DNA from: JACVRU01 sp040905885
Lineage (GTDB): Bacteria; Actinomycetota; Thermoleophilia; Gaiellales; Gaiellaceae
DNA: 7,116 bases
Assembly (NCBI GenBank): GCA_040905885.1
Contig: JBBDQR010000068.1
Span: forward strand, 1-7,116
Direction: 5' to 3'
Under the pieces are notes generated by a model. The model was given only the letters and a program-made list of their open reading frames with translations, had not been told where the DNA came from and made no database searches. The position numbers and the translations under genes were made by a program. Below, piece by piece: positions 1 to 7,035 of the stretch (the stretch's first letter is position 1; every line of letters starts with the position of its first letter).

Positions 1-838
1 CGCAGATCCGCTCCGCGACGACCGGGTTCCGCTTGTGCGGCATCGCCGACGAGCCCTTCTGGCCGGCGCCGAACGGCTCCTCGACCTCGCGCACCTCGGT
101 GCGGGCGAGGTGCCGGATCTCGAGCGCGAACTTGTCGAGCGAGGAGGCGAAGACGGCCAGCGTCGTCAGGAGCGCCGCGTGGCGGTCGCGCTGCAGGATC
201 TGCGTCGACACGGGCGCCGGCTCCAGGCCCAGCCGCTCGCAGGCGATCCGCTCGACCTCCGGGTCGCCGGCGGAGTAGGTGCCGACGGCGCCGGAGAGCT
301 TGCCGACGCGGAGGCCGGCGAGCGCCCGGCCGAGCCGCCTACGGTTGCGGTCGAGCTCGAACGCCCAGCCGGCGAGCTTCAGTCCGAAGGTGGTCGGCTC
401 GGCGTGGACGCCGTGCGTCCGGCCGATGCAGAGCGTGTCCCGGTGCTCGGCGGCGCGGGAGGCCACCGCCTCGAGCGCGCGGTCGACCCCGTCGAGCAGC
501 AGCCGGCCTGCCTCCTGGATCTGGAGCGAGAGCGCGGTGTCGACCACGTCCGAGGAGGTGAGCCCGTAGTGGAACCAGCGGCCCTCCTCGCCCAGCTGCT
601 CCGCGACCGCGTCGACGAACGCGGCCGTGTCGTGCTGCGTCTGCCGCTCGAGCTCCGCGACCCGCTCCGGGGAGGGCGGCCTCGCGCGCTCGCGGATCGC
701 CGCGACCGCGTCGGCGGGAACCGCGCCCGCCTCGGCCCAGCCCTCGAGCGCGGCCAGCTCGACCTCGAGCCAGCGCGCGAGCCTGCTCTCGTCCGACCAG
801 ACGGCGGCCATGGCCGGGCGGGAGTAGCGGGCGATCAC
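1..838 (-). CDS. purB: Adenylosuccinate lyase PurB, 3' end cut off by window edge
   Basis: Fumarase/aspartase-superfamily lyase acting twice in purine synthesis: SAICAR to AICAR, and adenylosuccinate to AMP, each releasing fumarate; cytosolic homotetramer. The first 279 codons are visible. Family hallmarks are the N-terminus VIARYSRPAMAAVWS, TQHDTAAF (His69), HYGLTSSDVVDT (90-101), RTHGVHAEPTTFG (140-152, with the likely catalytic His) and the flexible signature loop GSSAMPHKRNP (262-272), whose Ser is the probable catalytic base. The C-terminal third, roughly 150 residues in this family, lies outside the window. I chose the GTG at 838 because PurB proteins begin M-I-x-R-Y-[ST]-x-P-x-M; the ATG at 811 would remove this conserved start. 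It begins 4 nt after the phosphotransferase stop, with AGG just upstream, so it is probably coupled to the preceding gene. No anomaly in the visible part. Confidence 0.96.
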   Translation of the reverse strand, partial: MIARYSRPAMAAVWSDESRLARWLEVELAALEGWAEAGAVPADAVAAIRERARPPSPERVAELERQTQHDTAAFVDAVAEQLGEEGRWFHYGLTSSDVVDTALSLQIQEAGRLLLDGVDRALEAVASRAAEHRDTLCIGRTHGVHAEPTTFGLKLAGWAFELDRNRRRLGRALAGLRVGKLSGAVGTYSAGDPEVERIACERLGLEPAPVSTQILQRDRHAALLTTLAVFASSLDKFALEIRHLARTEVREVEEPFGAGQKGSSAMPHKRNPVVAERIC

Positions 839-842
839 CCGC

Positions 843-1617
843 CTAGCGTAACCGGCCCGGCAGTCGGCTCCGGACGCCGACGAGGCCCGACTCGACGAGC
901 TCCGGCCGGTCGAAGACGAGCCCGTAGTGCAGCTCGTACCACGGGCCGAGCCGGTGGTAGAAGAGGGCGCGCTCCGGCAGGCTGGGGTCGTGGTCGCCGT
1001 AGGCTGCGAGCACCGCCTCGGCGAAGGGCTGCTGGAGCAGCCAGGCGAAGTCGAGGGCGGGATCGCCGATCCGGGCGTCGCCCCAGTCGATCACGCCGGT
1101 CAGCTCGTCGCCCACCGCGAGGAGGTGGGCCGGGCCGAGATCGGCGTGGAGGGGCCGCGGGGCGAAGGCGAAGTTGGCGTCCTCCTCGAGGTACTGCGCG
1201 ACCATCGACTCGGCCTCGGGGCCGAGCACCGGGCCGGCGGCGTCGAGCACCTCCCGCGCGAAATGCCGATAGCGGTCGCGCCAGTCGAGGTCGTGGCTCG
1301 GCACGCCGAGCTCGCGGGCGCGCTCCACCGGGAAGGCGTGCAGCGCGGCGAGGAAGCGACCGGCCTGCTCGCCGAGAGAGGTTCGCGTCGGATCGATCGG
1401 CTCGCCGGGGAGCTTGTGGTACGAGACAGCGCCTTCCGAGACGTACTCGAAGTGGGGGACCGGGACCAGGCAGGGTCGGAGCGAGCTCGGGGAGCAGCCG
1501 CGCCTCGGTCGCGAGGGAGGCCCGGACCTCGTCGCGCCGGGGTACGCGAACGATCCACTCGCCCCCGACCTCGAGGACGAGGCTGTCCCAACCCTCCTCG
1601 ACGACCTCGACGCTCAC
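843..1617 (-). pseudogene. Phosphotransferase (APH/choline kinase-like fold), frameshifted by one base
   Basis: Kinase-like phosphotransferase of the aminoglycoside phosphotransferase superfamily, small-molecule substrate unknown. The N-lobe is read from GTG 1617 (VSVEVVEEGWDSLVLEVGG, then EWIVRVPRRDEV, a typical nucleotide-binding strand pair) to about 1470. The C-lobe is read one base out of phase from about 1466 (VPVPHFEYVSEGAVSYHKLPG) through the Brenner-type catalytic motif HADLGPAHLL and the metal-binding stretch GVIDWGDARIGDPALDFAWLL to the stop at 843. Removing one base joins them into about 257 codons, a normal size. The slip lies between 1454 and 1470; a run of five identical bases (1454-1458) is a candidate. 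The C-lobe alone could start at GTG 1328 but would lack the ATP-binding lobe. The GTG start shares GTGA with the SRPBCC stop. The catalytic motif has His where many family members have Asn. It could be a true pseudogene, a sequence error, or recoded. Confidence 0.85.
1454..1470 (-). other. Frameshift site within the phosphotransferase gene
   Basis: Upstream of this stretch the coding frame gives RLLPELAPTLP; downstream, protein-like sequence resumes one base out of phase as PVPHFEYVSEGAVSYHKLPG. There is one extra base relative to a continuous frame. Either the run of five C on the coding strand (1454-1458) carries an additional C, giving LPGPGPHFEY when corrected, or the extra base is near 1467, giving LPVPVPHFEY. 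The second reading looks more like kinase relatives, but the sequence alone cannot decide. Confidence 0.82.
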
Positions 1618-2057
1618 GCCCGAGCTTCGAGGCTGCGCTTCAGGCGCTCGAGGTCCTTGCGGTTCGCCCGCCGCATCGCGGCGGCGAGCGCCGGCGCGGC
1701 GATCGTGGCGAAGCCGGAGGGCCGCCCCCGGTTGCGCAGCGTCATCCGGGTCCCGCCGCCGGGCGCGTCCGCCCACTCGTAGGTCGTCTCCATCGGGAAC
1801 GGGCCCTGGGAGGTGGCCATCACCAGTCGCTCGCCCGGCACGAGCTCCCGGATCTCGTACGTGTACGCGAGCCGCCGGCCGAGGAAGCGCGCGACGAAGG
1901 CGAGCCGGGAGCCGACCGCGATCGGCGGCTCCGTCTCCCACTCGACGCGCTCGATCTTCTCGTACCACTCGGGAGCGTTGCCCGGGTCGGCCGCGTAGGC
2001 GGCGACCTGCTCGCGCGGCCTCGCGATCTCGATCTCGGTGCGGACGTCGACGTCCAC
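1614..2057 (-). CDS. SRPBCC (START-like/polyketide cyclase fold) family protein
   Basis: A 147-residue protein of the SRPBCC superfamily, which forms a helix-grip fold with a deep hydrophobic pocket for lipids, polyketides or other small ligands; its specific ligand cannot be told. The pattern is typical: a first strand VDVRTEIEIARPREQVAAYAADPGNAPEWYEKIERVEW (2-40) with the usual proline-aspartate-tryptophan region, then GSRLAFVARFLGRRLAYTYEI (49-69), VPGERLVMATSQGPFPMETTYEW (73-95), G-G-G-T-R-M-T-L-R (100-108) and a long amphipathic C-terminal helix ending ERLKRSLEARA. No signal peptide or membrane segment is seen, so it is probably cytosolic. The GTG start at 2057 follows the purE stop with no gap (TAG then GTG), and its own stop overlaps the next start by 4 nt. 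The Shine-Dalgarno is poor, so reinitiation is likely. Its placement in a purine operon is unexplained. Confidence 0.88.
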   Translation of the reverse strand: MDVDVRTEIEIARPREQVAAYAADPGNAPEWYEKIERVEWETEPPIAVGSRLAFVARFLGRRLAYTYEIRELVPGERLVMATSQGPFPMETTYEWADAPGGGTRMTLRNRGRPSGFATIAAPALAAAMRRANRKDLERLKRSLEARA

Positions 2058-2457
2058 CTACGCACCCAGGACGCGGGCGGCCAGGATGGCCGCGTTCTTG
2101 GCGTTGTCGACGCCGACCGTGGCCACCGGCACGCCGGGCGGCATCTGCACGATCGAGAGCAGCGCGTCGAGGCCGTCGAGGACGCTGAGCCGGGAGCGGA
2201 GGGGCACGCCGATCACGGGCAGGTCGGTGTGCGCGGCGACGACCCCTGGGAGGGCGGCGGCGAGCCCCGCCCCGCAGATCAGCACGCGCAGGCCGCGCTC
2301 GCGGGCGGTGCGGGCGTACTCGGCGACGGAGTCTGGCGAGCGGTGGGCCGAGCGCACCTCGAGCTCCCACGCGATTCCGCGCGCCTCGAGCTCTTCGGTC
2401 GCCGGCTGCATCCGCTCGACGTCGGACTCGGACCCGACCAGGATCCCGACGACGGGT

Positions 2458-2465
<8 letters not shown>
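2058..2465 (-). CDS. purE: PurE, N5-carboxyaminoimidazole ribonucleotide mutase / AIR carboxylase
   Basis: Acts at the AIR-to-CAIR step of de novo purine synthesis. Motifs in order: VVGILVGSESD (5-15, phosphate and ribose binding), VRSAHRSPD (37-45, with the catalytic His41), LICGAGLAAALPGVVAAHTDLPVIGVPL (62-89), GLDALLSIVQMPPGVPVATV (98-117) and NAKNAAILAARVLGA at the C-terminus. Two oddities are visible. At 135 residues it ends right after the core, about 20-30 residues short of most PurE proteins, lacking the final helix. In the stretch that usually reads GAGGAAHLPG it has Leu68 for Gly and Ala71 for the conserved active-site His. The family also includes CO2-using class II enzymes with a different sequence here, so mutase versus carboxylase is open; no purK is in this window. 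The start overlaps the purD end by 8 nt (ATGCCTGA), with GGAG at 2473-2476. Confidence 0.94.
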
Positions 2466-3660
<1,195 letters not shown>

Positions 3661-3822
3661 AGGGGCCCCCGCGGAATGCGAAGCATTTCGTGGGGAAGGG
3701 TCACGGGCGGACTCTACGTTTGAGGGCGGCGGGCCGCGCGCAAGAGCAGAGCCTGGCCTGCGCCGATCCGAGCGACGTCGGGGAGGCCGTCCTCGGCTTC
3801 ACCGCCGTCTACGAGCACCTCC
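3661..3822. other. Intergenic region between purA and purD
   Basis: This 162-bp gap is the only break in the pur block, so the promoter for purD onward is expected here. A TAGAGT hexamer on the minus strand (3711-3716) matches four of six -10 positions and would give a leader of about 40-45 nt containing the hairpin at 3667-3695, but no matching -35 is seen at normal spacing. No PurR-type palindrome, purine riboswitch core or intrinsic terminator after purA could be recognised. Confidence 0.35.
3667..3695. repeat. Strong hairpin-forming inverted repeat directly upstream of purD
   Basis: On the plus strand the arms CCCCGCGGAATGC (3667-3679) and GCATTTCGTGGGG (3683-3695) pair over all 13 positions as RNA, with two G-U wobbles, around a GAA loop; the centre is the compact GCGAAGC motif. 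Read as the purD leader (minus strand) the two wobbles become A-C mismatches, leaving 11 of 13 pairs. It ends 6 nt before the purD ATG. No T-run follows on either strand, so it is not a standard intrinsic terminator. It may be a leader structure limiting purD initiation or a short extragenic palindromic element. Confidence 0.62.
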
Positions 3823-3845
3823 TCAGCGCGCGGCCGGCGCCCTGA
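3690..3845 (+). CDS. Possible small ORF of unknown function opposing the pur genes
   Basis: An open frame of 51 codons from GTG 3690 (or 41 from TTG 3720) to TGA 3843 fills most of the gap between purD and purA and overlaps the 3' end of purA by 23 nt on the opposite strand. The second half, SLACADPSDVGEAVLGF and TAVYEHLLSARPAP, uses codons ending almost only in G or C and has a normal amino-acid mix, unlike the arginine-rich antisense frames elsewhere. The first part, near the hairpin, looks less protein-like. No convincing Shine-Dalgarno is seen. It might be a small protein, a remnant of a larger lost gene, or chance. I do not recognise it. Confidence 0.25.
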   Translation: MGKGHGRTLRLRAAGRAQEQSLACADPSDVGEAVLGFTAVYEHLLSARPAP

Positions 3846-5091
3846 GGATCCGCTCGCGCTCCCGGCCGGTGCCGACGAGCGTCACGGGCACGCCGAGCTC
3901 CGCTTCGACGAACTCGACGTAGCGGCGCGCGGCCGACGGGAGCTCGTCCTCGAGCGGCTGCTCCCAGCCGTCGAGCGTCTCGTAGACCGGCAGGCAGTGG
4001 TGGAAGTCCGACTGGTGCGCCGGGAAGTGCGGCGTCTCGCTGCCGTCGGGGAGGAGGTAGCGGACGCAGACCGGGATCTCCGCAAATGCCGAGAGCACGT
4101 CGAGCTTGGTCAGGGCGAGCGAGGTGATCCCGTTCAGCCGCACCGCGTAGCGGAGCGCGACGAGGTCGAGCCAGCCGCAGCGGCGCTCGCGCCCGGTCAC
4201 CGTCCCGTACTCGCCGCCGAGCTCCCGCACCTGCTCCTGGCGGTCGCCCTCGATCTCGCTTGGGAAGGGCCCTTCGCCGACGCGGGTGACGTAGGCCTTG
4301 GCGACGCCGACGATCTCGTCGAACCGGTTCGGGCCGATCCCGATCCCGGTGGCCGCGCCGGAGGCGACCGGGTTGGAGGAGGTGACGAAGGGATACGTGC
4401 CGTGGTCGAGGTCGAGGAGCGTGCCCTGGGCTCCCTCGAAGAGGACATGCTGGCCGTCGCGCAGGGCCTCGTCGACGAGGAGCGACGTATCCGCGATGTA
4501 CGGCGCGAGCCTCCGGGCGTACTCGGCGTAGCTGCCGGCCACCTCCTCGAGGTCGAACGGCTCGACCTCGTAGACCCGCTCGAGCCAGACGTTCTTCTCG
4601 GCGACCGCGACCTCGATCTTCTCGCGCAGGATCTTCGGGTCGAGCACGTCCTGGACGCGGATGCCGATCCGGGACGCCTTGTCGGCGTAGGCCGGGCCGA
4701 TCCCGCGGCGCGTGGTGCCGATCTGAAGCTTGCCGAGCCGGCGCTCGGAGGCCTGGTCGATCGCGACGTGCCAGGGCATGATCAGGTGCGCGTTGCCGGA
4801 GAGGCGCACCGCTCCGGTCGAGACGCCGCGCGACTCCAGGTGGTCGATCTCGTCGAGGAACACCTTCGGGTCGACGACGCAGCCGGCGCCGATCACCGAG
4901 ACCTTCCCGGAGAGCACGCCGCTCGGGATCTGCCGGATCTTCCACGTCTCGCCGCCGGCGATGATCGTGTGCCCGGCGTTCGGGCCGCCCTGGTAGCGGC
5001 AGACGACGTCGGCCTCCTGGGCGAGCAGGTCGACGATCTTCCCCTTCCCCTCGTCGCCCCACTGGGCCCCGACGATCACGGTCGCGGGCAC
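3823..5091 (-). CDS. purA: Adenylosuccinate synthetase PurA
   Basis: GTP-dependent enzyme joining IMP and aspartate to adenylosuccinate, the first committed step to AMP; cytosolic dimer. At 422 residues it has the expected length. Motifs: VGAQWGDEGKGK (7-18, P-loop-like, with catalytic Asp13), NAGHT (38-42, catalytic His41), GTTRRGIGPAYADK (125-138, IMP binding), LFEGAQGTLLDLDHGTYPFV (217-236), SSNPVASGAATGIG (238-251), VTGRERRCGWLD (298-309), LTKLDVL (328-333) and near the C-terminus LVGTGRERERIL (405-416). The GTG at 5091 gives the standard MPATVIVGAQWGDEG start; the GTG at 5079 would trim it. No clear Shine-Dalgarno precedes either, and the 167-bp palindrome ends only about 20 nt upstream, so the promoter may lie in or beyond that element. 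Its product is a substrate of PurB encoded downstream. Confidence 0.97.
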   Translation of the reverse strand: MPATVIVGAQWGDEGKGKIVDLLAQEADVVCRYQGGPNAGHTIIAGGETWKIRQIPSGVLSGKVSVIGAGCVVDPKVFLDEIDHLESRGVSTGAVRLSGNAHLIMPWHVAIDQASERRLGKLQIGTTRRGIGPAYADKASRIGIRVQDVLDPKILREKIEVAVAEKNVWLERVYEVEPFDLEEVAGSYAEYARRLAPYIADTSLLVDEALRDGQHVLFEGAQGTLLDLDHGTYPFVTSSNPVASGAATGIGIGPNRFDEIVGVAKAYVTRVGEGPFPSEIEGDRQEQVRELGGEYGTVTGRERRCGWLDLVALRYAVRLNGITSLALTKLDVLSAFAEIPVCVRYLLPDGSETPHFPAHQSDFHHCLPVYETLDGWEQPLEDELPSAARRYVEFVEAELGVPVTLVGTGRERERILRAPAAR

Positions 5092-5110
5092 GGGTGGAAG
5101 TGTGCCGACT

Positions 5111-5277
5111 TAGACGCCTGTCCGGAAATTCGTTCGCGGCGCCTGGCGGCTGCAAACCGGCGCGCTGCGGCGTCCTCGGTCGCGCCCATACCGTTTAGGT
5201 CTGGGCGCTCCCTGCGTCCTTGCATCGCTTGGTTTTCGCTCGCCAGGCATCCGCGAGAATTCCCGGACAGGCATCTA
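5111..5277. mobile_element. TA-bounded imperfect palindrome, MITE-like, between the dnaB pair and purA
   Basis: The left arm 5111-5158 and right arm 5231-5277 are reverse complements at about 39 of 49 aligned positions. They share TAGAYGCCTGTCCGGRAATTC at the outer ends, then TCGCGG, GCCTGGCG and AAACC blocks. The centre has a nested stem, GCGCCCA (5182-5188) with TGGGCGC (5202-5208), extended by ACC/GGT around GTTTA. Both ends carry TA just outside a GAYGCCTGTCCGG terminus, as expected for an element that duplicates TA on insertion (IS630/Tc1-like habit). It is too short to encode a transposase. The right TA forms part of the stop codon of the small gene beside it. It could instead be a conserved extragenic palindrome or a long terminator-like structure. 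Confidence 0.55.
5182..5208. repeat. Inner stem-loop of the palindromic element
   Basis: GCGCCCA and TGGGCGC form 7 pairs, then one T-C mismatch, then ACC with GGT around a GTTTA loop. It sits at the centre of the larger palindrome, so the whole 167 bp could fold into one long cruciform or RNA hairpin. No T-run follows on the minus strand, so it is not a typical intrinsic terminator. Confidence 0.6.
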
Positions 5278-5499
5278 GCGGAGCGCGCCGGCGGGCGTGG
5301 CGGCGGTCAGCCGGAGCACGCGCATCGTGTGGCCGCGCGCGCAGGTCGCCCAGCCGTTCTGCTCGTCGATCCGGAGGTGGCCCTGCACGACCGCGTGCAG
5401 GTCGCGGTAGAGGCTCGGGTCGTCCTCCTCGCAGGCCTCGCAGATCTCGGTGAAGGCCGTCGCCCGGGGCGCCAGCCAGATCGTCTGCTCGTGGTTCAT
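5275..5499 (-). CDS. Small putative zinc-binding protein of unknown function, downstream of dnaB
   Basis: A 74-residue protein without a recognised name. Cys20-x2-Cys23 (ICEACEED) and Cys53-x3-His57 (TCARGHTMRV) are spaced like the two knuckles of a zinc ribbon, separated by a predicted helical stretch SLYRDLHAVVQGHL and the turn IDEQNGW. The N-terminus MNHEQTIWLAPRATAFTEI has no signal peptide, and no membrane segment is seen. It starts 15 nt after the dnaB stop, with a textbook AAGGAG 8 nt before the ATG, so it is very likely translated from the dnaB transcript. The stop codon coincides with the terminal TA of the adjacent palindromic element, so the original C-terminus (RLTAATPAGALR) may have been altered by an insertion. 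Zinc binding is an inference from cysteine and histidine spacing; other metal or structural roles are possible. Confidence 0.78.
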   Translation of the reverse strand: MNHEQTIWLAPRATAFTEICEACEEDDPSLYRDLHAVVQGHLRIDEQNGWATCARGHTMRVLRLTAATPAGALR

Positions 5500-5507
5500 G
5501 TGCCCGT

Positions 5508-5513
5508 CTCCTT
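5508..5513 (-). promoter_or_regulatory. Ribosome binding site of the small zinc-ribbon-like gene
   Basis: AAGGAG on the minus strand, 8 nt before the ATG at 5499 and within the 15-nt dnaB-to-gene gap. It is the strongest Shine-Dalgarno in the window and is good evidence that the 74-residue ORF is real. Confidence 0.82.
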
Positions 5514-5514
5514 G

Positions 5515-6867
5515 CTACGCCGCCAGGTCGGCGAACTTCGCGTAGCGCTTGAGGAACGACAGCCGCACCGAGTCGGTCGGGCCGTTGCGGTGCTTGGCGA
5601 CGTTGACCTCCGCCAGTCCCTGCTGGTCCGACTCGTCGTTGTAGTAGTCGTCCCGGTAGATGAACGCGACGATGTCCGCGTCCTGCTCGATCGACCCCGA
5701 CTCGCGCAGGTCGGACAGGATGGGCCGCTTGTCGTGCCGCTGCTCCACGGCCCGGGAGAGCTGCGACAGGGCGAGGATCGGCACGTCCAGGTCGCGGGCC
5801 AGCACCTTCAGCTGGCGCGAGATCTGGGACACCTCCTGCACGCGGTTCTCCGGGTTCGTCCCGGAGGTCATCAGCTGGAGGTAGTCGACGATGATCAGCC
5901 CGAGATGCGGCTCGCGCGACTTGAGCCGCCGCGCCTTCGAGCGGAGCTCCATCATCGTGATCGAGCCGGTGTCGTCCACGAAGACCGGCGCCTTCGCCAG
6001 CTTGTCGCACGCGGCCGTCAGCCGCGGCCAGTCGTCGGCGGCCAGCTTGCCCGTGCGCAGGCGCTGGGACTCGACCTTCGCTTCGCTGCACATCAGGCGC
6101 TGCGTCACCTCCGCCTTCGACATCTCGAGCGTGAACAGCGCCACCGGGATCTCGTGGCGGACGGCCACGTTCGCCGCCATGCAGAGGGCGAGCGCCGACT
6201 TGCCCATGCTCGGCCGGGCGGCGACGATGATCAGGTTCCCCGGCTGGAAGCCGGAGGTGATGCGGTCGAGGTCGCGGAACCCGGAGGGCGTGCCGGTCAG
6301 CTCGACGCCCGACTCGTAGAGCGCGGTGATCCGCTCGAAGCTCTCCTTGAGCAGGTCCTCGATGTGCGAGAACTCGCCGCTGACGCGCTGCTGGGAGAGC
6401 TCGAACAGCACCTGCTCCGCCCGGTCGACGAGGTCGTCGGTCTCGCCGGGACGCTCCCAACCGAGCTGGGCGATCTCGCTGCCGACGCGGATCAGGCCGC
6501 GCAGCGTCGCCATCTCCCGCACGATGCGGGCGTAGTGGGCGGCGTTCGCGGTCGCCGGGACGAGCGAGGCCAGCTCGTGGATCCGCGTCCGGCCGCCCGC
6601 GTCCTCGAGCTCGCCCCGCTCCTCGAGCTCGTCGACGAGCGTGATCGCGTCGACCGGCTCGCCCTTGGCGTAGAGGGCGAGCGCGGCGCGGTAGATCTTG
6701 GCGTGGCTCTCCCGGTAGAAGTCGCCCGCGTCGAGGATCTCGCTGACCGCCCCGATCGCGCCGGGGGAGAGCATCATCGCGCCGAGAACGGACTCCTCGG
6801 CGTCGAGATTCTGCGGCGGCACCGGCGCGGCGGCGGCCACCTCGGCGAGCCGGGCGGACTGGGCCAT
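5515..6867 (-). CDS. dnaB: Replicative DNA helicase DnaB
   Basis: Hexameric 5'-to-3' helicase that unwinds the fork and recruits primase. The 450 residues show the N-terminal helical domain beginning PPQNLDAEESVLGAMMLS (17-34) and including GDFYRESHAKIY (48-59), a linker around 155-185, and the RecA-like C-terminal domain. The latter has GFRDLDRITSGFQPGNLIIV (196-215), Walker A ARPSMGKSA (217-225, Lys223), FTLEMS with the likely catalytic Glu248, Walker B LIIVDYLQLM (324-333, Asp328), ILALSQLSRAVEQR (364-377), SDLRESGSIEQDADIV (385-400) and the C-terminal arginine-finger stretch AKHRNGPT (424-431). No intein interrupts Walker A or the other motifs. The ATG at 6867 sits in TGATG with a short upstream frame I do not consider real; AGG 5 nt upstream is a weak ribosome site. 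A LexA-type palindrome lies about 93 bp upstream. Confidence 0.97.
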   Translation of the reverse strand: MAQSARLAEVAAAAPVPPQNLDAEESVLGAMMLSPGAIGAVSEILDAGDFYRESHAKIYRAALALYAKGEPVDAITLVDELEERGELEDAGGRTRIHELASLVPATANAAHYARIVREMATLRGLIRVGSEIAQLGWERPGETDDLVDRAEQVLFELSQQRVSGEFSHIEDLLKESFERITALYESGVELTGTPSGFRDLDRITSGFQPGNLIIVAARPSMGKSALALCMAANVAVRHEIPVALFTLEMSKAEVTQRLMCSEAKVESQRLRTGKLAADDWPRLTAACDKLAKAPVFVDDTGSITMMELRSKARRLKSREPHLGLIIVDYLQLMTSGTNPENRVQEVSQISRQLKVLARDLDVPILALSQLSRAVEQRHDKRPILSDLRESGSIEQDADIVAFIYRDDYYNDESDQQGLAEVNVAKHRNGPTDSVRLSFLKRYAKFADLAA

Positions 6868-6959
6868 CAGAGCCTAGTCAACTCGGGACGAGGCCCCAGG
6901 AAAAGGGTGTGGGTAACGCGCGCCGGCGTCCTGGGCTTGCGGGGTGAGCGGGCATAACA

Positions 6960-6971
6960 GAACAGATGTTC
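6960..6971. promoter_or_regulatory. LexA (SOS) box-like operator
   Basis: GAACAGATGTTC is a perfect GAAC-N4-GTTC palindrome, and on the plus strand its centre AGAT also fits the R-N-R-Y of the Gram-positive/actinobacterial LexA (Cheo) box. On the minus strand it lies just upstream of a TGTTAT that could be a -10, the usual place for LexA repression. The target could be dnaB or a plus-strand gene beyond the window. Confidence 0.55.
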
Positions 6972-6991
6972 GCAGATCCGCCGGACGGACC

Positions 6992-7000
6992 TGTGGACGA
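6992..7000 (-). promoter_or_regulatory. DnaA-box-like nonamer
   Basis: The minus strand reads TCGTCCACA, one base from the actinobacterial DnaA box TTGTCCACA. A weaker relative, GTGTCCACG, occurs at 7045-7053. A single good match is not enough to propose an origin, though a DnaA site upstream of dnaB would make biological sense. Confidence 0.28.
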
Positions 7001-7035
7001 AACACCCGCTCGCTGCGCCAACTTCCTGCCGCTTT

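Noticed and set aside
1..10. The decamer CGCAGATCCG occurs at both 1-10 and 6971-6980
   Set aside because: The match does not extend in either direction, so it is a chance repeat and not an overlap or attachment site.
809..811. ATG as alternative purB start
   Set aside because: It would delete the conserved I-x-R-Y-S-R-P-x-M N-terminus, which the GTG at 838 restores.
35..2188. Very long plus-strand open frames opposite purB, the phosphotransferase and SRPBCC genes
   Set aside because: The product is dominated by Arg, Ala, Gly and Pro without family motifs; high G/C third positions on the coding strand remove stops from antisense frames.
5111..5277. Integron attC recombination site
   Set aside because: The palindrome ends lack the RYYYAAC and GTTRRRY core sites and no cassette or integrase is nearby.
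5182..5277. Intrinsic terminator for the dnaB transcript
   Set aside because: Stems are strong but no T-run follows on the minus strand, and the TA-bounded symmetry is better explained as an element; factor-dependent termination cannot be excluded.
3997..6957. A 986-codon plus-strand open frame opposite purA and dnaB
   Set aside because: It is the antisense shadow of two certain genes and runs through the palindromic element and dnaB upstream region; low-complexity composition rich in Val, Arg, Asp and Leu.
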